From NCBI GenBank assembly GCA_022828425.1, contig CP094685.1, positions 620,001 to 684,000 on the forward strand: a stretch of DNA of 64,000 bases, given 5' to 3'. Position 1 is the first letter of the stretch, and each line of letters begins with the position of its first letter. Below are positions 9,030 through 18,623 of this stretch, one piece after another. The translations under genes were made by a program, and so were the position numbers. The DNA comes from Candidatus Thiothrix sulfatifontis. GTDB lineage: Bacteria; Pseudomonadota; Gammaproteobacteria; Thiotrichales; Thiotrichaceae. A model generated the notes under the pieces. That model was not told the origin of the DNA. It did not search any database and saw only the letters and a list, made by a program, of their open reading frames with translations.

Positions 9030-10729
9030 GTTACTTGCCTTGTGGCTAACTGTTGCGCCAATTGGCTAATTTTCTGTTTCCAGTCCGGCGCATCTTTATT
9101 GGCGTACATGCGGCAGTCGCGCAATAACAACTTTAAGTGGGGCAATAGCTCACTGGGATGATCGGTAAAGGCTGCGAGTAAGCAGGAAAAGTCTGCCAGT
9201 GCCAGCGGGATAATGTGCAAGTCCAGTTTACGGTCGTCTTTGAGATACCACTCACCCAATTTGAAGGTATTAGCAGTATTGGTGTCAATATTGATTGCAA
9301 TAAATAACCCAAACACCTGTTTGCCCGTCCCCTCGTATTGCTCGATGACTTGTGCCACATGGCGACGCACCGGCTCACCTTCTGCGGCTTCCTGACGCGA
9401 TGAAACGGTTAATGTAACTTCCACCACCAGCACCATATCGTCAAATTCAAACACCATATCTGCCCCATTGCCGGGGGCTGTGCCGACGGGCAAAAAATCA
9501 CGGTCAATCGTAAAACGCCGGGCTTCCCATGAAGGTTTGACCAATGAATTAATGGCTAGAAACGCTCGCCACACCGCCCATTCAAAATAAGCAGGCGCTT
9601 CTGAACTGGGAATTTCCAAGATGTCATCGTTTTCACGCACCAGTTTGCGGTTGCGCTTGGTTAACAGTGCGAGATAATCGAGTATGTCGCTGACTTGTCC
9701 CGCTTGCTGATGGGCGTAGTCAGTTTCTTTGTGCTGCTCCAATTGCGCTTGCAAGGTGGCGGTCAGGCTCGCAATGTCGGCGATTTGGTTTAAATCGGTT
9801 GGAACAGGTGGCTGTTCACCGTATTGCTGCAATGCTGCGCTGACATCGTGTAAGGCTTCCCACGCCCCAGCAATTTCATCGGTGGGCAAAGTTGCACCAT
9901 TGGTCAGGCTTTGAAGTAAGGCTAAGTCTGTCGCGGGTTTGAACGCTTCTTGTGCTAAAGCGTGAATAACGCTGCGTTTTTCGGGGGCAAAAGCAATCCC
10001 ACGTCCTTTGCGCAAGAACAAACCTGTCGCTTTCAAATAGCGCAGATTGGTGTCCGCATAATCTTTCAGCGAACTGGCTTGAATACCGTCTTGCTGTTGC
10101 GCGGTTTGCAGTGCCGCATCGTCGAATTTGCGTTTATACGGTGCAGCGTCGCGTTGCATCCGAAAAGCGAGAATGTCAGTAGCAAGCTGCGACGCAGGCA
10201 TTGCTGAGGAGGTGCGCTGAGTAAACAATGCCATTTCCATAAAGCTTAACGATTCATCACCTGTTTGTTGCTGCAATGCCGCCATTACGCCCAACACATG
10301 CCGCAAGGGTGAAAATACCGGACAATCGTGTTTGGGTTCAACCGGCGATGGAATGTAATAAGCCGCCAATGCCCGCAAGAAACAGAGTTGCCAACCGCCT
10401 AACGTGGTATTTTGTAACAAACGTTCGCCATTGGGGGTGATGGTATCTGCCGCCCCCAACTGACTTTGCAACGCTGCTGCTTGACCTTGCAATTTGGGGT
10501 AGAGAAACCCCATTTGCCCCAGTGCGGAACGCCACTTGCGGCTGACGCTACAAGTTTCATCACCTTTGGGATCGACAATGCCTGCCGCTCCCAATAACTC
10601 ATAAAATGCGCAATCCGCCTCTTTGCCGCGCAAATTGCCATGCAAAGCAGAATGCCGTAACACCGCCAAACCATCGCGTAAGCGCAACGGGCTGCGGACA
10701 GTGGTATTACCAAATAGCCACGGTTTCAT
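9026..10729 (-). CDS. AlwI/BstNBI-family Type IIS restriction endonuclease
   Basis: A 567-aa protein ending in a nuclease domain whose acidic pattern matches the AlwI/MlyI/PleI/N.BstNBI family. D424, E437 (in VVEVT), E450 and H457 have spacings of 13, 13 and 7 residues. From memory these are the same spacings as the catalytic D456/E469/E482/H489 of the BstNBI-type nickase. The N-terminal half (about 1-330) is helix-rich and would be the recognition region. It starts at a TAATG overlap with the methyltransferase stop. Family members cut, or nick, a few bases outside a short asymmetric site. The recognition sequence, and whether it cuts both strands, cannot be read from sequence. Confidence 0.8.
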   Translation of the reverse strand: MKPWLFGNTTVRSPLRLRDGLAVLRHSALHGNLRGKEADCAFYELLGAAGIVDPKGDETCSVSRKWRSALGQMGFLYPKLQGQAAALQSQLGAADTITPNGERLLQNTTLGGWQLCFLRALAAYYIPSPVEPKHDCPVFSPLRHVLGVMAALQQQTGDESLSFMEMALFTQRTSSAMPASQLATDILAFRMQRDAAPYKRKFDDAALQTAQQQDGIQASSLKDYADTNLRYLKATGLFLRKGRGIAFAPEKRSVIHALAQEAFKPATDLALLQSLTNGATLPTDEIAGAWEALHDVSAALQQYGEQPPVPTDLNQIADIASLTATLQAQLEQHKETDYAHQQAGQVSDILDYLALLTKRNRKLVRENDDILEIPSSEAPAYFEWAVWRAFLAINSLVKPSWEARRFTIDRDFLPVGTAPGNGADMVFEFDDMVLVVEVTLTVSSRQEAAEGEPVRRHVAQVIEQYEGTGKQVFGLFIAINIDTNTANTFKLGEWYLKDDRKLDLHIIPLALADFSCLLAAFTDHPSELLPHLKLLLRDCRMYANKDAPDWKQKISQLAQQLATRQVT

Positions 10730-12627
10730 TAGTACCCCACGAACAGGTATTCTGTGACCTGATTCTTGTTATCCCCGACTTTGTGCTGTTGATTGCCCAT
10801 TGAATAGCGATAATTAACCGGAATGGCTTGTACATGCGTTTTGTATTTACCCATTAAGGCTAACATTTCTTCTTGCGTGGGCTGGCTATTGGACGAGTAG
10901 GAAACCAGCAAAATGCTGTCTTTAAAACGCTTAAACAAGGTATCAAATGCGGCTGTCGCGCCTTGGCGTGAAGAAAATGGCGTTGGGTAAGACTTAAACT
11001 TTTTGGTTTGGGTGTGTTGTTGAATTTCCACACCTTGCCAATCGCGGGCAATGCCTTCGACGAAATGGTAACGCCGCACGTATTCATTGTCTGAATAAGG
11101 CGAATAATAAGGTGGATCAAGATACACCAAATCGCAACCTTTCGAGGAAACTTCCAGCGCGTCTTTATGCAATGAGCGGTTTTGTTTACCGTTATCAAAA
11201 ACCGCCGCATTCAACCTGGTAACGGCTTCTAAAAATTGCGTGGCAAACGTGAGTTTTAAATCCTTGCGCCCATCGTCGTAACGTTCCCCCGTATAGGTGA
11301 AAATACCGCGCGGGCGTTTTTTAACACAAGCACGGATTAACGCGGCACGCGCAATCGCTTGTTGATACGGATCAGCCATCAGCTTGATATTCGCCCGCAA
11401 ACGGTCGATTAAGCGGTTGTCGTCATCGCTGAAATACAAACCTTGAAAGGTCGTTTCCACAAAACCATCGCCGAGTGTTGGCGTATCCAATAACGCCTGC
11501 GCGTCAGCACTGCTCAAAGTGACATCGCTATTTTCAATCAGTGCTTTGCTAATCGTGTGAGACATTGCCATGTAGTCATTGCTAACTACTTGTTTACCTT
11601 GCGTTTTAAACAAGTAACTCACCACGCCAGAACCGGCAAATAAATCGTGTACGGTGTCAAATTCAAACTGCGAAGCCACACTCCAAATCGCATCCAACAG
11701 CTTATTTTTCGATCCCATGTAACGGGTGGAGGGGTATTTGCTCATTTGTACCGGCAAGGCGGTAACGAGTTTGAGTTGAAACTGTTTTTTCAGGGGAACG
11801 CTCACGATGACATCCTGCCCTTCACGCTTTTTGCCTTGGCAGGAAATATAACGCTTGGTTTGCAAGACATCCAAGGTAAAAGCGCCGTACAACTCATGCA
11901 CCAACGGATGATTCGCATTGGTTAAGACCACATGGCAACCCAATTCATGCAAGCGCATGACTTCGCTGGCTAATTCGATATGATCTTCTTCGTGAAATTG
12001 TTCTTTGGTATAGCGTTTAAAATCGGCATAAGTCGATACCGGCAAATAAGGCGGATCGAGAAATACAAAATCGCCGGGTTGGGTGTATTCGTGCAAAACC
12101 GTTTTGTAATCCGCGCACACAATCTGGGTATGTTGCAGCAAAATCGCTGCATTCCGCAGGTTATCAGCATCCAAAATCGTGGGGTTGGTGTAACGACCAA
12201 ATGGCACATTGAATTGCCCTTGTTTATTCACCCGATACAAACCGTTAAAACAAGTACGGTTTAAATAAATCGTGCGGGCTGCGGCTAAACTGGATTCGAG
12301 GCTGTGCCAATCCCATGCGCGGACAGCATAAAATTGCTCTTTATCGTAGCGGAATTGCGCCAGATGGTTAATCACCGCTTCCACATCGTCAGCGACCGCC
12401 TGATACAAATTGATGAGTTCGGGATTGCTATCAGCGATTAAGCCGTTTTGGGGTTGAGATGCAAAAAACAATGCACCACCGCCGATGAAGGGTTCGATGT
12501 AACGACCGTAGCGTTTCGGCATTTTGTTGAATAATTCATCGAGCAACTGTGACTTGCCACCGACCCACTTGAGTAAGGGGCGGGGTTTGTCCGTGCTTGA
12601 TGATAAATGCTTCAATGCGTATGCCAT
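10729..12627 (-). CDS. Fused two-domain adenine-N6 DNA methyltransferase
   Basis: A 632-aa protein made of two D12-class (Dam-like) N6-adenine methyltransferase domains in tandem. Domain 1 has KWVGGKSQLL near 20-29, the SAM-binding FIGGG at 47-51 and the catalytic DPPY at 191-194. Domain 2 has RYMGSKNKLL at 302-311, FAGSG at 330-334 and DPPY at 504-507. Both catalytic motifs are intact. Fusions of this type, as in M.FokI, serve asymmetric Type IIS sites, each half modifying one strand. It is the first gene of the R-M-cobS unit; its stop overlaps the endonuclease start. No controller gene is visible. Confidence 0.88.
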   Translation of the reverse strand: MAYALKHLSSSTDKPRPLLKWVGGKSQLLDELFNKMPKRYGRYIEPFIGGGALFFASQPQNGLIADSNPELINLYQAVADDVEAVINHLAQFRYDKEQFYAVRAWDWHSLESSLAAARTIYLNRTCFNGLYRVNKQGQFNVPFGRYTNPTILDADNLRNAAILLQHTQIVCADYKTVLHEYTQPGDFVFLDPPYLPVSTYADFKRYTKEQFHEEDHIELASEVMRLHELGCHVVLTNANHPLVHELYGAFTLDVLQTKRYISCQGKKREGQDVIVSVPLKKQFQLKLVTALPVQMSKYPSTRYMGSKNKLLDAIWSVASQFEFDTVHDLFAGSGVVSYLFKTQGKQVVSNDYMAMSHTISKALIENSDVTLSSADAQALLDTPTLGDGFVETTFQGLYFSDDDNRLIDRLRANIKLMADPYQQAIARAALIRACVKKRPRGIFTYTGERYDDGRKDLKLTFATQFLEAVTRLNAAVFDNGKQNRSLHKDALEVSSKGCDLVYLDPPYYSPYSDNEYVRRYHFVEGIARDWQGVEIQQHTQTKKFKSYPTPFSSRQGATAAFDTLFKRFKDSILLVSYSSNSQPTQEEMLALMGKYKTHVQAIPVNYRYSMGNQQHKVGDNKNQVTEYLFVGY

Positions 12628-12809
12628 GATTTTTCCCTAATACTTACCGAGACACTAAGCCAGCAGTATTCCCTAAATAGTGAGCCGTTTCACTTTTTTC
12701 TGCACAAAATGGCACAAACACCAATCCAGTTGTCACGCGCTTGCGTAATACCTCAAGACATGTCGATACCAGCGCTGCCCGAATCCTGACAACGAACGAT
12801 TGGAGAGCC

Positions 12810-14690
12810 ATGATGAATAACCTTAGCCGACGTAATCTCACCTACCCGCGTGTGGGCGGTGCCAGCGTATTACTGGCAGCCTTACTGAGTGGCTGCAATG
12901 GCGGCAGCAGCAACAGCGCAACTGTCACCCCCGACCCGAACCCCACACCCGTAACGCCTGTGACCCCTGCCCCGCCAGCCGTTTCCTCCGTCGCTTTGGG
13001 CAAAAGCGTATTCAGCTACGAAACCTTCGGCAATGAACGTTTCTGGACAGATGCCATGCGCTTGCCGCAAGGCTTGGCGGGCGCAGGCGTCACCCCGCTG
13101 GATGCTCTGAATCTGGGGTTGAACGTGAATGTGGAAGCCCTATCGCCGGGAACAGCCACCGCCTTAGTGGGCGCGTTGGATCAAATCAAGGCAGGCACAT
13201 CCCCCAGCGACACCGTGCTGGCAAAGCCGGAAGTGACCCTTGCCTTGATCAACGAAGGCGCAGTCATCGGGGTTGTACCCTTCGATGCGTCAGGCCAACG
13301 CAAACCCTTGGGCAGTGATCCCGCGTTCAAAAATGATAGCGTCTTCAACCCGCTGGTCGGCGACCGCATTGGGGTCTCGTGTTCCTTGTGCCATGCCGCC
13401 ACCGATAATTCGGTCGTGCCCGCAGGCTTTGCAGGCCCCGGTTCAGTTGGCAGACAAGTCGATGGCGTGATTGCGGAAAAGCTGGATGTTGGGGCAATTT
13501 TTGCCGCAGCAGAAAACCCGCTGGCGTATTTGCCGTTCCTGCAACTCTCGTATGACGCGCTGGGCGATGCAACCCTAGGGCGTGGCAGTTTCGCCGGTAT
13601 TAAAAGCAGCGATTCGATTGCGGATCAAACCGCCGCTGCTCGCGCATACCTGACAGGCATGACCGCTGAAGGTTTGCGCCATTACCCGATTAGCTCGTTT
13701 GACGCGACCCCGGACGGTATCGGCAATGCCACTTACATCCCGCCGTTTTTCCGCACCGACCTTGCCGCGCCGTGGGGTAGCAGTGGCGCGTTTGAGAAGC
13801 TGGATGATTTCAACAATCTGGTATACACCGTGGCACTCGACCCGACCAGCTTGCTGACCAAAGACGGGCGTGCTTTCCTGAACTTCCTCGCAGGGCCGGT
13901 GGGGGATGAAATTGCCGAACGCTATGAAACGGTGTTGCGGGCGACCCATGTGATTCCCGATGCCACGACTTCCGACGCCATCAAGCCGTTTGTCACCGCG
14001 AATGCCACCGGCATGGCGGCAGGTTCGCCGACTGGCCCCGTGGGTTTGCGGGTGGATGAGAGCAAATTGCAGGCATTGCGGGCGTACACCGATCAATTGC
14101 AATCGCCTGCTGCTCCGGCGGGTTTGAATCCTGAAAAAGTGGCGTTGGGCGAACAGATTTTCATGATGCCACGCGCTGCGGGTGGGGCAAATTGCATTGC
14201 CTGCCATACCGCACCGGATAAGGCGGTGGAAAGTTTTGTGCGCCCACTCGAACAAATGTACCGCCCTTACAGCACTAACTTGCTGACCTTGCTGGATCGT
14301 TCGGACAAAGGCATTACCAATATCCAGAAAACGCTGGCAGGGGCTGACCCGAATTACGACCTGTCACTGGTGGTGTTGGATGCGAGTATTCGCGGTGAAC
14401 CAGTCAGTGCGCCGGGGTCAAAACCGGGTTACGCCAAACCGTTATTGCTGGACTTGAATGCCAAGGATGATTTCCTGCATGACGGCTCGGTGGGCGGGGC
14501 AACGGCTGCGGCAGGTTTGAACAAACTGCTTGACCCCGCACGCGGCACGGAGTCACCGCATCCGTTCTACTTTCCGGGCTTGAGTGCCACGGGTGAGCTG
14601 CAATTGGGGCCTTATCTGGGCAATGGTGATGGCAGTGCCGGGCGTGAAGCGTTGACCGAATACTTGCGTAGCCGTACCACTCAACAATAA
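12810..14690 (+). CDS. Di-haem cytochrome c peroxidase/MauG-like lipoprotein
   Basis: A 626-aa protein with a lipobox (LLSGC, Cys29) and a Thr/Pro-rich linker at about 36-60. Two c-type haem sites follow, CSLCH at 191-195 and CIACH at 462-466. This is the architecture of the bacterial di-haem peroxidase/MauG superfamily, but longer than the usual 320-400 aa because of a large insert between the haems. It is predicted to be anchored to a membrane and to face the periplasm, where it would perform peroxide or radical chemistry. GGAGAG at 12802-12807 fixes the ATG at 12810. It is monocistronic, with a strong terminator behind it. The substrate is unknown. Confidence 0.82.
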   Translation: MMNNLSRRNLTYPRVGGASVLLAALLSGCNGGSSNSATVTPDPNPTPVTPVTPAPPAVSSVALGKSVFSYETFGNERFWTDAMRLPQGLAGAGVTPLDALNLGLNVNVEALSPGTATALVGALDQIKAGTSPSDTVLAKPEVTLALINEGAVIGVVPFDASGQRKPLGSDPAFKNDSVFNPLVGDRIGVSCSLCHAATDNSVVPAGFAGPGSVGRQVDGVIAEKLDVGAIFAAAENPLAYLPFLQLSYDALGDATLGRGSFAGIKSSDSIADQTAAARAYLTGMTAEGLRHYPISSFDATPDGIGNATYIPPFFRTDLAAPWGSSGAFEKLDDFNNLVYTVALDPTSLLTKDGRAFLNFLAGPVGDEIAERYETVLRATHVIPDATTSDAIKPFVTANATGMAAGSPTGPVGLRVDESKLQALRAYTDQLQSPAAPAGLNPEKVALGEQIFMMPRAAGGANCIACHTAPDKAVESFVRPLEQMYRPYSTNLLTLLDRSDKGITNIQKTLAGADPNYDLSLVVLDASIRGEPVSAPGSKPGYAKPLLLDLNAKDDFLHDGSVGGATAAAGLNKLLDPARGTESPHPFYFPGLSATGELQLGPYLGNGDGSAGREALTEYLRSRTTQQ

Positions 14691-14735
14691 GCGTTCCGCA
14701 ACACACTCCCCTGGCTGTCATGGCTGGGGTTTTAA

Positions 14736-14777
14736 AGCCTGACAGGATTCCCCCTCATCCGTCAGGCTTATTTTTTT
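14736..14777 (+). terminator. Intrinsic terminator after MauG-like gene
   Basis: The inverted repeat AGCCTGAC (14736-14743) / GTCAGGCT (14761-14768) is followed by TTATTTTTTT. It terminates the MauG-like transcript before the ECF sigma gene. Confidence 0.85.
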
Positions 14778-14838
14778 AAAATTCGGGATGCAATGCCCCT
14801 GTGCTAGACTCACAAAATCATTTTGCGGGAGAGCATGA

Positions 14839-15420
14839 ATGGCACACGATCAGGCCGAACTTTACCCTTTGCTGGCACAAGTGCAGCGGGGTGATCAACA
14901 GGCATTGGGCAATTTTTACGATGCAACCGTGGGCAGGGTGTATGCCATTGCACTCAAAGTCACCGCGAATCCGGCGTTGGCGGAAGAGATTGTCAGCGAT
15001 GTGTATTGGCAAGTGTGGCGAGCGGCGGGCAGTTACAGCGCCGAACGTGCTACCCCGCTGGCATGGTTGTTGATGATGGCACACAGCCGTGCGATTGACG
15101 CGCTGCGCAAAGAGTCTGCCACCACCAAACAGCAGGTGGAATTGAGCGATGATTTCGAGGCAGCCGACCCCGATACGCCTAACCCGCTCGATTTAACCTT
15201 GGCAGTAGAAGCGGACAGTGCCTTGCAAACCGCCTTGCAATTGTTGGATGCGCCGCAACGCCAATTGATTGCCTTGGCGTTTTATCGAGGCATGAGCCAT
15301 CAGGAAATCGCCGCGCATACCGGCGAACCGTTAGGGACAATCAAAACACAGTTACGGCGGGCGCAAGCGATTTTACGCGCCGCCTTAGCGGATTCTTTTC
15401 CAGACAGAGGTGTGTCATGA
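14839..15420 (+). CDS. ECF-type RNA polymerase sigma factor
   Basis: Sigma-70 family, ECF subgroup, 193 aa. Region 2 is seen around VYAIALKVTANPALAEEIVSD and YWQVWRAAGSY. Region 4 is seen around LIALAFYRGMSHQEIA and PLGTIKTQLRRAQ, the expected helix-turn-helix. GGGAGA at 14828-14833 sets the start at 14839. The next gene overlaps by 4 nt (ATGA) and encodes a cupin protein of the kind found as ChrR-type anti-sigma factors, so the two should form a sigma/anti-sigma switch. In ChrR-type systems the signal is singlet oxygen or other reactive oxygen. That would fit a cell with a carotenoid photosystem, but this is inference. Confidence 0.88.
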   Translation: MAHDQAELYPLLAQVQRGDQQALGNFYDATVGRVYAIALKVTANPALAEEIVSDVYWQVWRAAGSYSAERATPLAWLLMMAHSRAIDALRKESATTKQQVELSDDFEAADPDTPNPLDLTLAVEADSALQTALQLLDAPQRQLIALAFYRGMSHQEIAAHTGEPLGTIKTQLRRAQAILRAALADSFPDRGVS

Positions 15421-15896
15421 ACAGCAATGACGACAACAACGTAATGACAGACGCATTGGACGCGGACGTGGCAGCATTATTGGCAGAACACCACGCCAGT
15501 GCGACCGTGCCAGCCGCGCTGAAACTGCGGATGCGCACTGCTGTGCTGGAAAAAGTGGCGGCAGAAAGCGCGTGCCTAACACCGGGTTTCCAAACTATTC
15601 GCGCGGCGGATGGGGAATGGATACACGCTGTCCCCGGTGCAGCAATCAAAATCTTGCACCAAAGTGCGCATTCCCCGGTGGTCACGTATTTGGCACGGTT
15701 GGAGCCGGGGTTTGAAATGCCGGGGCATCCGCACCCCTACGATGAAGAGTGCATTATGCTCGAAGGCGAAATGTGGCTGGGGGACTTGCACCTCAAGGCG
15801 GGCGATTACCATTTTGCCGCCAAGGGCGTGTTGCACGGCAAGTTGCGGACAGAAACGGGCGCATTGGTGTTTCAGAAAGGGGTGTTGCCGGTTTAA
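15417..15896 (+). CDS. ChrR-like cupin protein, probable anti-sigma factor
   Basis: A 159-aa protein with a C-terminal cupin domain. The metal-binding signature is in GHPHPYDEECIMLEGE, with the second motif at GDYHFAAKGVLHG. It starts inside the sigma-factor gene (ATGA overlap), the standard layout for ECF sigma plus ChrR-type anti-sigma. The N-terminal 50 residues are helical, but I see no HxxxCxxC zinc anti-sigma motif, which canonical ChrR has. It is therefore either a zinc-less anti-sigma or a cupin sensor that needs another partner. Confidence 0.75.
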   Translation: MNSNDDNNVMTDALDADVAALLAEHHASATVPAALKLRMRTAVLEKVAAESACLTPGFQTIRAADGEWIHAVPGAAIKILHQSAHSPVVTYLARLEPGFEMPGHPHPYDEECIMLEGEMWLGDLHLKAGDYHFAAKGVLHGKLRTETGALVFQKGVLPV

Positions 15897-15902
15897 AACG
15901 TG

Positions 15903-16544
15903 TCAGGCGTGTGGCAAACCGTGCCCGACCAATGAGGTTTCCCCGTCAGGGTAAGTGCGCACCCGCGTAATCTGCGCGTAACCCACTTCAAACCGCAAGC
16001 TACGCTGATAAAGGATGTCGAGTACTTTCGCCAGCACCACCCGAATCACGCCCGCATGAGTCAGCAGTAACACCTTTTGCCCCGCGTAAATGTTCTGCAA
16101 ATCCTGCCAACCTGCTTGCACGCGGTCGATGAAATCTTCCATCGCTTCGCCATTGGGGGCAATAAAACGGCGCGGCTGATACCACAAATGTTGCATGAGT
16201 TCGGGGTCTTGCTCCCAGATGGCGGTGTGGGTTTTGCCGATCCAATCGCCGAAATCCATTTCCCCAAAACGCGCATCCACCACAAACGGGCAATCGAGGC
16301 GCTGGGCTAACAAGCGGGCAAAATCGTGGCAACGGCGGCTGGGGGAGCTGATTACGATGTCCCACTTCCCCGGATTGGTGGCGAGGGTAAGCTGTTTCCA
16401 GCCGTGATTGCCGAGCGGTTCGTGACTGGGGGCGCAAAACAAATCAGGGGTCACGACTTGCCCGTGGCGCAATAAGTCCACTGTTGTCGGCGTGGTAATG
16501 GGGGCGGGCGGTGCTGGTTCATCCGCTGGGTTTTCTAGGGTCAC
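15903..16544 (-). CDS. cobC: Histidine phosphatase, probable alpha-ribazole phosphatase CobC
   Basis: A 213-aa phosphoglycerate-mutase-like phosphatase. The catalytic LLRHGQ motif is near residue 25, the second basic site is in SSPSRRCHDFA, and the second catalytic His is in LLTHAGVIRVV. Its position immediately after cobT (GTG start directly following the cobT stop) supports removal of the 5'-phosphate of alpha-ribazole-phosphate or of cobalamin-phosphate. It is the last gene of the long minus-strand run. As with any histidine phosphatase, substrate is assigned by context. Confidence 0.85.
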   Translation of the reverse strand: MTLENPADEPAPPAPITTPTTVDLLRHGQVVTPDLFCAPSHEPLGNHGWKQLTLATNPGKWDIVISSPSRRCHDFARLLAQRLDCPFVVDARFGEMDFGDWIGKTHTAIWEQDPELMQHLWYQPRRFIAPNGEAMEDFIDRVQAGWQDLQNIYAGQKVLLLTHAGVIRVVLAKVLDILYQRSLRFEVGYAQITRVRTYPDGETSLVGHGLPHA

Positions 16545-17588
16545 TTACAATTTTCCGGCAATCGCAGCTTCCGCAAAGGTCGCCATTTGATTGTGTAAAG
16601 CGCAAGCCATGCGCAGCAATGGCACGGCGATGGCTGCCCCGCTGCCTTCGCCTAAGCGTAAATTCAAATCCAGCAAAGGGCGCTGTTTCAGCTCTGCTAC
16701 TGCAAAGAAATGCCCCGGTTCGGCTGACGTATGCGACAGCAACAACCAATCCGCCACCGCCGGTTGCACTTGGATGGCAATCAATGCCGCCGCCGTGCTG
16801 ATAAAACCATCCACCAACACCGGCAAACCCAGTTGCGCCGCTCGGATATATGCCCCAGTCAGCGCCGCGATTTCAAACCCACCCAAGCGGCGTAAGACTT
16901 CCAGCGGTTGGTCGAAATGGCTGCGGTGTTGGTTGAGGATGCGGCGAATCACATTCACCTTATGCAACATGCCTTCGCGATCCAAACCCGTGCCGGGGCC
17001 GGTGGCATCGAGGATGGGAACATCCAACACCGCGCAATAAATCGCGGTTGCCGCTGTGGTGTTAGCAATGCCCATTTCCCCGCCGATGAATAAATCAGCG
17101 TTGGCAAGCGCGGCGCGGTCAGCCGCGTCTGCTCCGGCTTGCAACGCAAGCTCCAGTTGGGCGAGTGTCATGGCCGCTTCAAGGGCGCTATTGGCAGTGC
17201 CATTCCCGGCGCGTTGGCTCAGCAATTGCGGGTGGTCGATGGGCGTTTTGACGCCAACATCCACGATTTCCAGCGTTGCTTCCAATTCGCGTGCCAACAC
17301 GCTAATCGCTGCGCCGCCATTGAGGAAGTTTTGCACCATTTGCGCGGTCACAACTTGCGGAAAAGCCGATACGCCTTCGTCGGCTACGCCATGATCGGCA
17401 GCAAATACCGTAATGTGAACCTTATCCAGTGACGGTTCCGCGTGCCCTTGCAAGCCCGCCAAGCGAATCACAACAGCTTCCAATTCACCCAAGGCACCGG
17501 GTGGTTTGGTGAGTTGTGCCTGATGCAAGCGGGCGGCTTCTTGTGCCAAGGTGTCTGGGCCGGGGCAGGTGGCATTTAACCATTCCAT
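16545..17588 (-). CDS. cobT: Nicotinate-nucleotide:DMB phosphoribosyltransferase CobT
   Basis: CobT of 347 aa, full length. It makes alpha-ribazole-5'-phosphate from nicotinate mononucleotide and dimethylbenzimidazole (or another lower ligand). Recognisable blocks are [49 protein letters not shown] and the C-terminal RLGEGSGAA with the catalytic Glu at 314. It overlaps the upstream cobU by 13 nt and is followed by cobC without a gap. Confidence 0.95.
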   Translation of the reverse strand: MEWLNATCPGPDTLAQEAARLHQAQLTKPPGALGELEAVVIRLAGLQGHAEPSLDKVHITVFAADHGVADEGVSAFPQVVTAQMVQNFLNGGAAISVLARELEATLEIVDVGVKTPIDHPQLLSQRAGNGTANSALEAAMTLAQLELALQAGADAADRAALANADLFIGGEMGIANTTAATAIYCAVLDVPILDATGPGTGLDREGMLHKVNVIRRILNQHRSHFDQPLEVLRRLGGFEIAALTGAYIRAAQLGLPVLVDGFISTAAALIAIQVQPAVADWLLLSHTSAEPGHFFAVAELKQRPLLDLNLRLGEGSGAAIAVPLLRMACALHNQMATFAEAAIAGKL

Positions 17589-18106
17589 GGAATCACTCCT
17601 TTTAAAACCTGTGGCAAACCCGCCACCATGAAGATTACCGTGTCGGCTTGTGCCGCCAATTGCTGGTGAAGTTGCCCCGCATGGTCGACGTAACGGCGGG
17701 TTAATTCGCCCAGCGGCACAACGCCCAAACCGACTTCGTTACTGACCAGTAATAAGTCAGCGGGAAGTCGCGGTAAACACGTGAGCAATGCCTGCGTTTC
17801 ACGGGCTAAGCATTCCGTATCCGTTGAGCATAGCAGGTTGGTGAGCCAGAGCGTGAGGCAATCGACCAATAACAAGCGTCCGGGCGTGGCGTAACGTTGC
17901 AAGGTGGCGGCTAGGGCGATGGGCTCTTCCACGGTTTGCCAGTGTGCCGGGCGCGAAGTGCGGTGGTGGGCAATCCGGGCGTGCATTTCGGCGTCGTGGG
18001 CTTGCGCGGTGGCGATGTAAATCACCTCGCAGGCGGCATGTTGCGCCAAGGTTTCGGCGTAGCGGCTTTTGCCAGAACGTGCGCCACCGAGGATCAGGGC
18101 TTGCAT
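17576..18106 (-). CDS. cobU: Adenosylcobinamide kinase/GTP guanylyltransferase CobU
   Basis: Bifunctional CobU of 176 aa. The P-loop GGARSGKS is at residues 7-14. The [10 protein letters not shown] segment contains the His that carries GMP in the family. [12 protein letters not shown] and [11 protein letters not shown] are further signatures. It phosphorylates adenosylcobinamide and converts it to the GDP form used by CobS. It lies 10 nt downstream of pyrR and overlaps cobT, so it belongs to the same operon. Confidence 0.95.
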   Translation of the reverse strand: MQALILGGARSGKSRYAETLAQHAACEVIYIATAQAHDAEMHARIAHHRTSRPAHWQTVEEPIALAATLQRYATPGRLLLVDCLTLWLTNLLCSTDTECLARETQALLTCLPRLPADLLLVSNEVGLGVVPLGELTRRYVDHAGQLHQQLAAQADTVIFMVAGLPQVLKGVIPWNG

Positions 18107-18116
18107 CGTGAGCCGC

Positions 18117-18623
18117 TCAGACTTTAACCAATTGCAACGTCAGTGGTGCAGGCCCGCTGACTTGATAACGGAAACCGCTACCCGGTTCTTCACGCAAGGC
18201 GACAATTTGCGGTTCGATGGGTAATTCACGGCCTTCACGTGCAATCAGTGCGATCGCGGTAATGCTGGCAGGGCGGCCAAAATCAAACAATTCGTTCATT
18301 GCGCCGCGTAAAGTACGCCCGGTGTAGACCACATCATCCACCAGCAATACATGGCGACCTTCAATTTCAAACGGCAGGTGCGATGGCTTTTGCTGGCGAT
18401 GCAAGCCGACTTGATGGAAATCATCGCGGTAAAACGTAGCGCTGAGTTCGCCGAGCGCTTCGGTAATCGCCAAGCGTTGCTGCAAGGCTTGTGCTACCCA
18501 AACGCCGCCCGTGTGTAAGCCGACCATCACCGGATTGGTAATGTGTTTGGCTTGCATCCATGCGCGCGTTTGTTGTTCGAGCTGGTCGAGTAATTCGTTG
18601 ATATTATAGTTTTTGTTGTTCAT
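18117..18623 (-). CDS. pyrR: PyrR bifunctional pyrimidine regulator/uracil phosphoribosyltransferase
   Basis: A 168-aa PRTase-fold protein of the PyrR family. The PRPP-binding motif VLLVDDVVYTGRT is at 92-104, followed by GFGRPASI-like and LIAREGRELPI blocks typical of PyrR. In Gram-positives PyrR attenuates pyr mRNA. In pseudomonads it is encoded upstream of pyrB in a tonB/algH/ruvX run and its regulatory role is less clear. Here it overlaps ruvX by 20 nt and is followed by cobU rather than pyrB. Confidence 0.9.
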   Translation of the reverse strand: MNNKNYNINELLDQLEQQTRAWMQAKHITNPVMVGLHTGGVWVAQALQQRLAITEALGELSATFYRDDFHQVGLHRQQKPSHLPFEIEGRHVLLVDDVVYTGRTLRGAMNELFDFGRPASITAIALIAREGRELPIEPQIVALREEPGSGFRYQVSGPAPLTLQLVKV

